In this document: positions 58,940-64,000 of the stretch, piece after piece
How positions within the stretch are numbered: position 1 is the first letter of the stretch
Layout: each line of letters starts with the position of its first letter
NCBI GenBank assembly: GCA_033439795.1
Contig: JAUTDP010000015.1
Span: 186,001-250,000 of the forward strand
Length of the DNA: 64,000 bases
Origin: Sordaria brevicollis
Lineage: Eukaryota; Ascomycota; Sordariomycetes; Sordariales; Sordariaceae
Direction of reading: 5' to 3'
Translations under genes and position numbers: made by a program
Notes under the pieces: generated by a model
What the model saw: only the letters and a program-made list of their open reading frames with translations
The model's database searches: none
Told to the model about the DNA's origin: nothing

Positions 58940-61660
58940 TCATTCAATCCTGACCGTACTCCTTTTGACGTTCTTCCCAACCACTTGCACAGCTGCCGGC
59001 TCAGCTCGCCCCAAAGGTCTAACACCAACAGTGATCTTCTCCTTCGGCCACAAGGTTAAGTAGTTGTCATCCCAAGTAACCGGCAACACGTCCTTCCCAT
59101 CCTTGTCGACCAAGTTAAGACTGATGAAGAACGCCGGAACAGAAGAGTGGTTCTCGAGACTAACGCGCACCGTTGAATCAGATTGCCCTTTGGGTCCACG
59201 CCCACCGGACTGGGCACTGACACTGACATTCGCCGCAGCCAGTTTGTTGAGCGCCGTGTAGTTGCTGTACTTGGTAACAGGCGTGTAGAACCAATCGGAA
59301 TTGTCCCAGTCAAGCGTGTCAATGGTTTTGGACAGCCAGTAGACATTGCGGCTCAACACGTCGCTGTCTTTGGAGGCAGGGTCGGAGAGGACCAAACGGA
59401 GGAAGACAACATCTTTGATGTTCTTCAAGGCCGAAGCCAACGAGGTGACCTCTTTGCTTGTGTTCGGCTTGGTCGTCGTCTTGACCGTGGTGCTGTAAAG
59501 TGTCTTGCCACTTGCATCCACCACTTGAATGTCGATATTCCTTGGTCCTTCTTTGTCCAACGACCTGTTGATGAGAAAGACGCTCTTCTTGACATAGTCA
59601 TACGCCACATGCTCAATCCGACTACCGACTTTGGCGCCGAAGTATGCACCGGCTGGGTGCATGTAGTAATCCCAGATGGACCAGTGCAAGCTCGGAAAGG
59701 CGCCGGTCAACATCCAGTAGATCAACCCGGTGGCAGGACGCTTAGAGTTCCAGTTAGCGGCGTAGGCTTCAAATTGGGCACGAGTGGCTTCGTAGTCGGT
59801 AATTTGCGTCTTCTGGACGTAGTCCTCGAGGGAAGACGGAGCGCCCCAACGTTTCCAGAGACCGGCATTGTAGATCTTGCGGTTGTGAAAGCTAGAAGTC
59901 TCGGTAGACATGTGAAACAGGTCTTTGTTGGGGTTCTTCCAGAGGTCATTGAGATCGGCTGGTGAGAGGAACTTTTTCAAGCTAGACAAGTCAGGGGTTC
60001 CTACTCCGGCGCCCAACTCCGATCCAAATCCGAATGCTGCTCCTAGACGGCTTGAACTTGGCTCGGTATCATACCAGTAGTTGGGAGGCACCCAGTCATA
60101 CGGCCCTTCCATCTTCAAACCCGGCGAGCCCATGAAGGCCGGAAATCCTCTTCTCGAAGCTGACGCTAGCACGGGCGTCTGCCAGTCTTGGCTCTTCAGG
60201 GCGTTGACGTACATCGGTGAGGCCTTGTCATCTGGCCAGTAGTCGCTTCCGATCAGATAACCAAGGACACTGGGATGACTTTGAAGCATTCCAGCCTCGT
60301 GAAACATGCTTGCGTTGGCAATCCCATAGTCCTCCTTGGTCCATACTGGCGTTGGCACAGCCAGGTCCTGGTTGTAACTCCATGCCTCCCACTTGTCACA
60401 ACACTCCCATCCGGCGAGGATCATGATGCCCAGTCGATCGGCAATCTCGTAGAGCTGAGGGTGCTCGTTCTTGCCCTCGAGGCGGATGGTATTGAAGCCG
60501 AGGTCGAGAACGTATTGGGCTTCGGATTCGAACTTGGACGCGGAAAATCGGAGGAACGTGTCGGGTGCGTAACCAGCACCGAGGACTTGGAACGGCCAAT
60601 TGTTGACGAAGAAGGTGGTGTCATTGTACGAGTTGAGCTTGGAGGTGACTGTGCGGAAGCCAAATGTTGCGGAAACTTGATCGGAGAGAGTGTTATTTGC
60701 AACTGTGACGGAGACCTGGGCGTTGTAGAGAGGCTGAGGACCCCATTGCTTTGGCCACCAGATAGCGGGCTTTGGGACCGTGGTAGTGAGTGTCAGATCT
60801 GTGGCGGACAAAGGCGGGAGGGAGATGGTTTGAGACCAGGTTATCGGCTGGCTGGCGTAGCCTTCCGAGGAAATGGTGCCAGTGACGGTGACAGTTACCG
60901 CTGTATTCTCCAAATTCTGAGCCCTGGACTTGAGAGTCACGTTTGCCGGAGACTTTTCCAGGTCGGTTCCAAGCTGCGTCAGCACCCTCAACGGCCCGAG
61001 AAAAACAGACCCTGTCTGCTTTACCTCTACATCTCGCCGGACTCCTGTACCGTTGTCTGCGGGCCACGGATTCCAATCCACCCACCCAAGCGCAAAGTCG
61101 TAGTAGTAGCTCGTAGGATATGCTTGGATGAGCAATGCATTCGCATTGTCGACCAAAGCAGTGATGTCGTACGCATGCCCCCCGTAACTGCCAACCTGCG
61201 TCTGCTTGTCTGCCACTTGTTTTCCGTTCAGATACACATCGGCCCGGGACGTAATTCCGTGCGTGACCAGATGGAAGTACTTTCCGGTTCCCGGTTCCAG
61301 CCCGAATTCCTGCCGGTACAGCCACGGAACTTGAAACTGCTTGCTGTCGACTTTTCGAAGGTTGTCGGAATAGAACAACTCGGTGTCGTTGTAGATGCCG
61401 GCTTGTAACAGGCAGCCCATCAAGGTACACTTGGACGTGCTGACATAAACCCATCCCGAGGTGTCAACGCCAGGCTGTGAGAGTGCCTCCAGGTTGCTTC
61501 CCGCCTTTGCTGATGATTGCAAGTCCCATCCAGGGATGGGTGTTGCTTGGCCCGGCTTCGAGACTAGAACGTTACTCGTGGTTGCCGCGGCAGATGTGAA
61601 GGTGCCAGGGATGGCGCTGAATAACAGCTGAAGTGTTGAGGATGACCTCCCGATATGCAT
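58940..61660 (-). CDS. GH2 exo-beta-D-glucosaminidase, secreted
   Basis: Intronless gene of 906 residues. Family 2 glycoside hydrolase that removes glucosamine from the non-reducing ends of chitosan. The N-terminus has a weak secretion signal (about 1-26). The order is sugar-binding jelly-roll domain (about 60-220), immunoglobulin-like domain (230-340), TIM barrel (345-660) and C-terminal beta domains. Motifs: FNTIRLEGKNEHP at the start of the barrel, LAGWECCDKWE, D473 in GSDYWPDD as the probable acid/base and E548 in FGSELGAG as the probable nucleophile. An Asp acid/base in place of the usual GH2 Glu is characteristic of exo-glucosaminidases such as bacterial CsxA. It is divergent from the caleosin gene across a 1.4 kb promoter region. 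Confidence 0.92.
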   Translation of the reverse strand: MHIGRSSSTLQLLFSAIPGTFTSAAATTSNVLVSKPGQATPIPGWDLQSSAKAGSNLEALSQPGVDTSGWVYVSTSKCTLMGCLLQAGIYNDTELFYSDNLRKVDSKQFQVPWLYRQEFGLEPGTGKYFHLVTHGITSRADVYLNGKQVADKQTQVGSYGGHAYDITALVDNANALLIQAYPTSYYYDFALGWVDWNPWPADNGTGVRRDVEVKQTGSVFLGPLRVLTQLGTDLEKSPANVTLKSRAQNLENTAVTVTVTGTISSEGYASQPITWSQTISLPPLSATDLTLTTTVPKPAIWWPKQWGPQPLYNAQVSVTVANNTLSDQVSATFGFRTVTSKLNSYNDTTFFVNNWPFQVLGAGYAPDTFLRFSASKFESEAQYVLDLGFNTIRLEGKNEHPQLYEIADRLGIMILAGWECCDKWEAWSYNQDLAVPTPVWTKEDYGIANASMFHEAGMLQSHPSVLGYLIGSDYWPDDKASPMYVNALKSQDWQTPVLASASRRGFPAFMGSPGLKMEGPYDWVPPNYWYDTEPSSSRLGAAFGFGSELGAGVGTPDLSSLKKFLSPADLNDLWKNPNKDLFHMSTETSSFHNRKIYNAGLWKRWGAPSSLEDYVQKTQITDYEATRAQFEAYAANWNSKRPATGLIYWMLTGAFPSLHWSIWDYYMHPAGAYFGAKVGSRIEHVAYDYVKKSVFLINRSLDKEGPRNIDIQVVDASGKTLYSTTVKTTTKPNTSKEVTSLASALKNIKDVVFLRLVLSDPASKDSDVLSRNVYWLSKTIDTLDWDNSDWFYTPVTKYSNYTALNKLAAANVSVSAQSGGRGPKGQSDSTVRVSLENHSSVPAFFISLNLVDKDGKDVLPVTWDDNYLTLWPKEKITVGVRPLGRAEPAAVQVVGKNVKRSTVRIE

Positions 61661-63026
61661 CGTGAAGAGCCTGCGGTGGAAGCTTCACTTTTGTAAGCCA
61701 AACGTCCAGGAGGGCCAACAAGGTCTTCCGATGTTGGCACAGGGGGAACTTACGCATCTTATACCAAGCTTCCATTCAGGATTCCATGGTGGTATCGTAG
61801 TCACGATGAGCCTCCTGGGAAGCATTCCATGTGTAACATTCAAAGCGAGAAGTCCCCGCACAATAAGCCAACGTTACATGCCCGTCGTGTCGCCATCAAC
61901 AGCCAAACAAAGCCGTGACTGGAACACTGGCACGCTGCCGTGTCGTCGGAACCCCGCCAGACATTTTGATGTTGTGCTCCGGGCTTCCTTTTCTGGAGCG
62001 GGAATGGATCGTGAATTTTAGGTAAGAAAGTGTGATAGGTAAAGCCGATAGACCAATTGGGTATGATGTGGGATGGCGATGGGCGGATGGGTGCTCGTCT
62101 ACTTGAAACATCGGACGGAGGTTGTAAAGAGGAGATTGTGCGAGTTGAACAAAATTTCGCTGTCTGCCTGGGCAATTCCCACGTCGCGATGTTGAAATTG
62201 TTAGTGCTCGCTATAGCACCTTCCCATTGGCACTTTTCAGGCGCTAAAGGTCCGGATATTCCCGCCTTTCAGCGAGCAATGATAGTGGAAGGTACCGTAC
62301 CTATGAATAAAGTAAGCGCGACCCAAAGGAAACGAACTACATAGCAAAATCGCCCGACTGGACGAAGTGGAAGGAACTGAAGACGAAACTTCACATGTCA
62401 CAAAAATGGTAATCGCAAGGGTACTAGTTCGACCGTTGCCGGGTCCTTGTTGGTTGTTTGAGATGTTCCTTCCCTCGTTGCTCGTAGGAAATTCATCATT
62501 GCAACCATTGAAAGGGAAGGCACATGTCAGCGCCTGAAGTGCACCACTAAAAACACCCCAGTACAATCATCAACGGCCTACGATGACGTCATCATATCAA
62601 AAACATCCATCAAGGTGCTACGAAACTCACGAAGACCAGACGGAAGGAGCCATCCCAGGGGGATTTCATGTGATCGTAACTTCCACGGTTAATTGATGCG
62701 ATGACAGCCACTTCCGGCTGCTTCCGCTCTTGCCAACCCAATTAGAAATTCAGTCTCTATCACACCTGCCAGGAACAACTGAGACGATCCGGTATTCAAC
62801 GGTGATCTCCCTCCAGCCGGCCCGACTCGTATTTTGTCTACATTAACTCCTTCTTCCCACTGACAGTCAATCCTTGTTGGGACTTCCTTCCTTTCACGAT
62901 ACTCCGAGTAATACCACGCCAGACTCAACACATACAAAACCCATCCACAAACATCAGTCTTCGGCGACTTTCCTAACGCTCGTCATCTTACTGCCCAACA
63001 TCAAGTCACACAATAGACCACGCAGG
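61661..63026. other. Divergent promoter region
   Basis: 1.37 kb between two divergent starts (GH2, minus; caleosin, plus). Short open frames only. C/A-rich leader sequence before 63027. No RNA or repeat is recognised. Confidence 0.5.
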
Positions 63027-64000
63027 ATGCCCGTCCAAGTGGTCCCCAGAGACGTCGTGGAGGCCGTCGAAGGCAGACAAGGCGTCAACTTTGCTACCGC
63101 CGTCCCCAAAGCTCCTCCCACGGCCGAGCGTCCCCAAGCAACCGACATCGACGCCATCATCGACAGGCCTAGCATTGCCCGCGCGAACTTGGCCCCCTCA
63201 ACCGAAAAGCCCGAGGGTAGTCGCGAATATGTCGACAGTCTGAACCTCGAGGACTACGTATGTCACCCTACCCCCTTTGCATTCCATTCCCTCATTCTAC
63301 CAACTAACATTCACCCTCCCCTTCCCAGACCGTCCTCCAACAACACGTCATGTTCTGGGACCGCGATAGGGACGGGCAGATCTGGCCCCACGACACCTTC
63401 ATCGGCTTCTACGAGCTAGGCTTCAACCTCTTCTTCTGCCTTCTCGCCACGCTCATCATCAACCTCAACTTCTCGTACCCGACCCGACTCGCCTTCTCCT
63501 ACCTTCCCGACCCTTTTTTCCGCGTATACGTCCCGTCGATCCACAAGGCCAAGCACGGCTCCGACTCGGGAACCTACGATAAGGAGGGGAGGTTCGTCCC
63601 GCAGGCGTTTGAGGACCTGTTCAGCAAGTTCGACAGGGGCAACAAGGGCGCGTTGTCTGCGCGAGAGCTCTGGAGCATAATGTCGGCTAACAGGCTCGCT
63701 GTGGACCCGTTCGGCTGGTTCGCGTCCATTTTTGAGTTTGGCGTGACGTTCTTGTTGGTGCAGAAGGATGGGATGGTAGATAAGGAGGATTTGAGGGGGA
63801 TTTATGATGTGAGTTTGTCTCGTATTTTGATGGCGTCAACAAAGTGCTATGCTAACAAAGGTTCGTGACTATAGGGCTCCATGTTCTGGAGAATCAGAGA
63901 TGCCTACCGCTCGGAGAAGGGATGGAACAAGGGCTTTGGTTTCCACGAGTTCTTTAACTTAAGCCGCGAAGTAGGCCAAGAAGAGCTGGCTAAGAACAGG
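63027..64000 (+). CDS. Caleosin (calcium-binding peroxygenase), truncated by window end
   Basis: Exons 63027-63257, 63329-63808 and 63875 onward past the window edge; 279 residues present. Caleosins are haem peroxygenases on lipid droplets or the ER that act on unsaturated fatty-acid hydroperoxides. Seen: a long N-terminal region (about 75 residues), the His of LQQHVMFWD followed by a single EF-hand loop DRDRDGQIWPHDTF, an amphipathic/hydrophobic segment (FNLFFCLLATLIINLNF) ending in a proline-knot-like stretch (YPTRLAFSYLPDPFF), and a second conserved His in IHKAKHGSDSG. The region after it (FDRGNKGALSARELW) has an EF-like character. The start at 63027 is the first Met in good context after the leader. 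Confidence 0.93.

Overview
The window is nuclear DNA of a filamentous ascomycete, most likely a Sordariales fungus of the Neurospora type. Genes carry short GT-AG introns (about 50-200 bp) with CT(A/G)AC branch sites. The proteins are typical of saprotrophic Pezizomycotina. A 12 kb block has the signature of repeat-induced point mutation (RIP): extremely AT-rich, CpA and TpG almost absent, CpG still common, no intact ORFs. Species assignment is inference; gene identities rest on motifs read from the translated sequence, with no database search.

Layout. 0-8.7 kb: a tRNA-Ser(AGA), a six-exon cytochrome P450, then a long gene-poor stretch with two small inverted-repeat elements. 8.7-32 kb: a seven-TM fungal rhodopsin-type protein with a His/Gly-rich tail, a multicopper oxidase, a GMC oxidoreductase, mitochondrial GatB, an intron-containing tRNA-like gene, a tannase/feruloyl esterase-family protein, a DAL5-type MFS permease, a GH47 alpha-mannosidase and a small secreted protein. 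32.6-36.1 kb: a large low-complexity protein of unknown function. 37.6-51.4 kb: a host gene of unknown function split inside an exon by a nested transposon insertion. 51.5-64 kb: a 479-bp MITE, an intron-containing tRNA-Asp(GTC), a gene fragment, a 1306-residue fungal-specific protein, a GH2 exo-beta-D-glucosaminidase and the start of a caleosin.

The main discovery is the nested insertion. A Mutator-like element (37866-50316; 50-bp terminal inverted repeats; 8-bp target duplication ATTAACAA) sits in the exon. Its transposase was then interrupted by a Ty3/gypsy chromovirus (40080-48421; 256-bp LTRs; 5-bp target duplication GAATC). Nearly all of both elements was mutated by RIP, yet the outermost ~100-200 bp and the host exon on both sides are clean. 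Joining the host flanks across one target-site copy restores the reading frame exactly.

Three genes (gatB, GH47 mannosidase, the large unknown protein) each need one extra base in a G or C run to be continuous. This recurring pattern points to homopolymer undercalling in the assembly rather than three independent pseudogenes. Functionally, the oxidase, GMC enzyme and esterase suggest extracellular breakdown of plant phenolics, the P450 oxidative metabolism of small molecules, and the GH2 enzyme chitosan degradation, but no single co-regulated cluster is evident.
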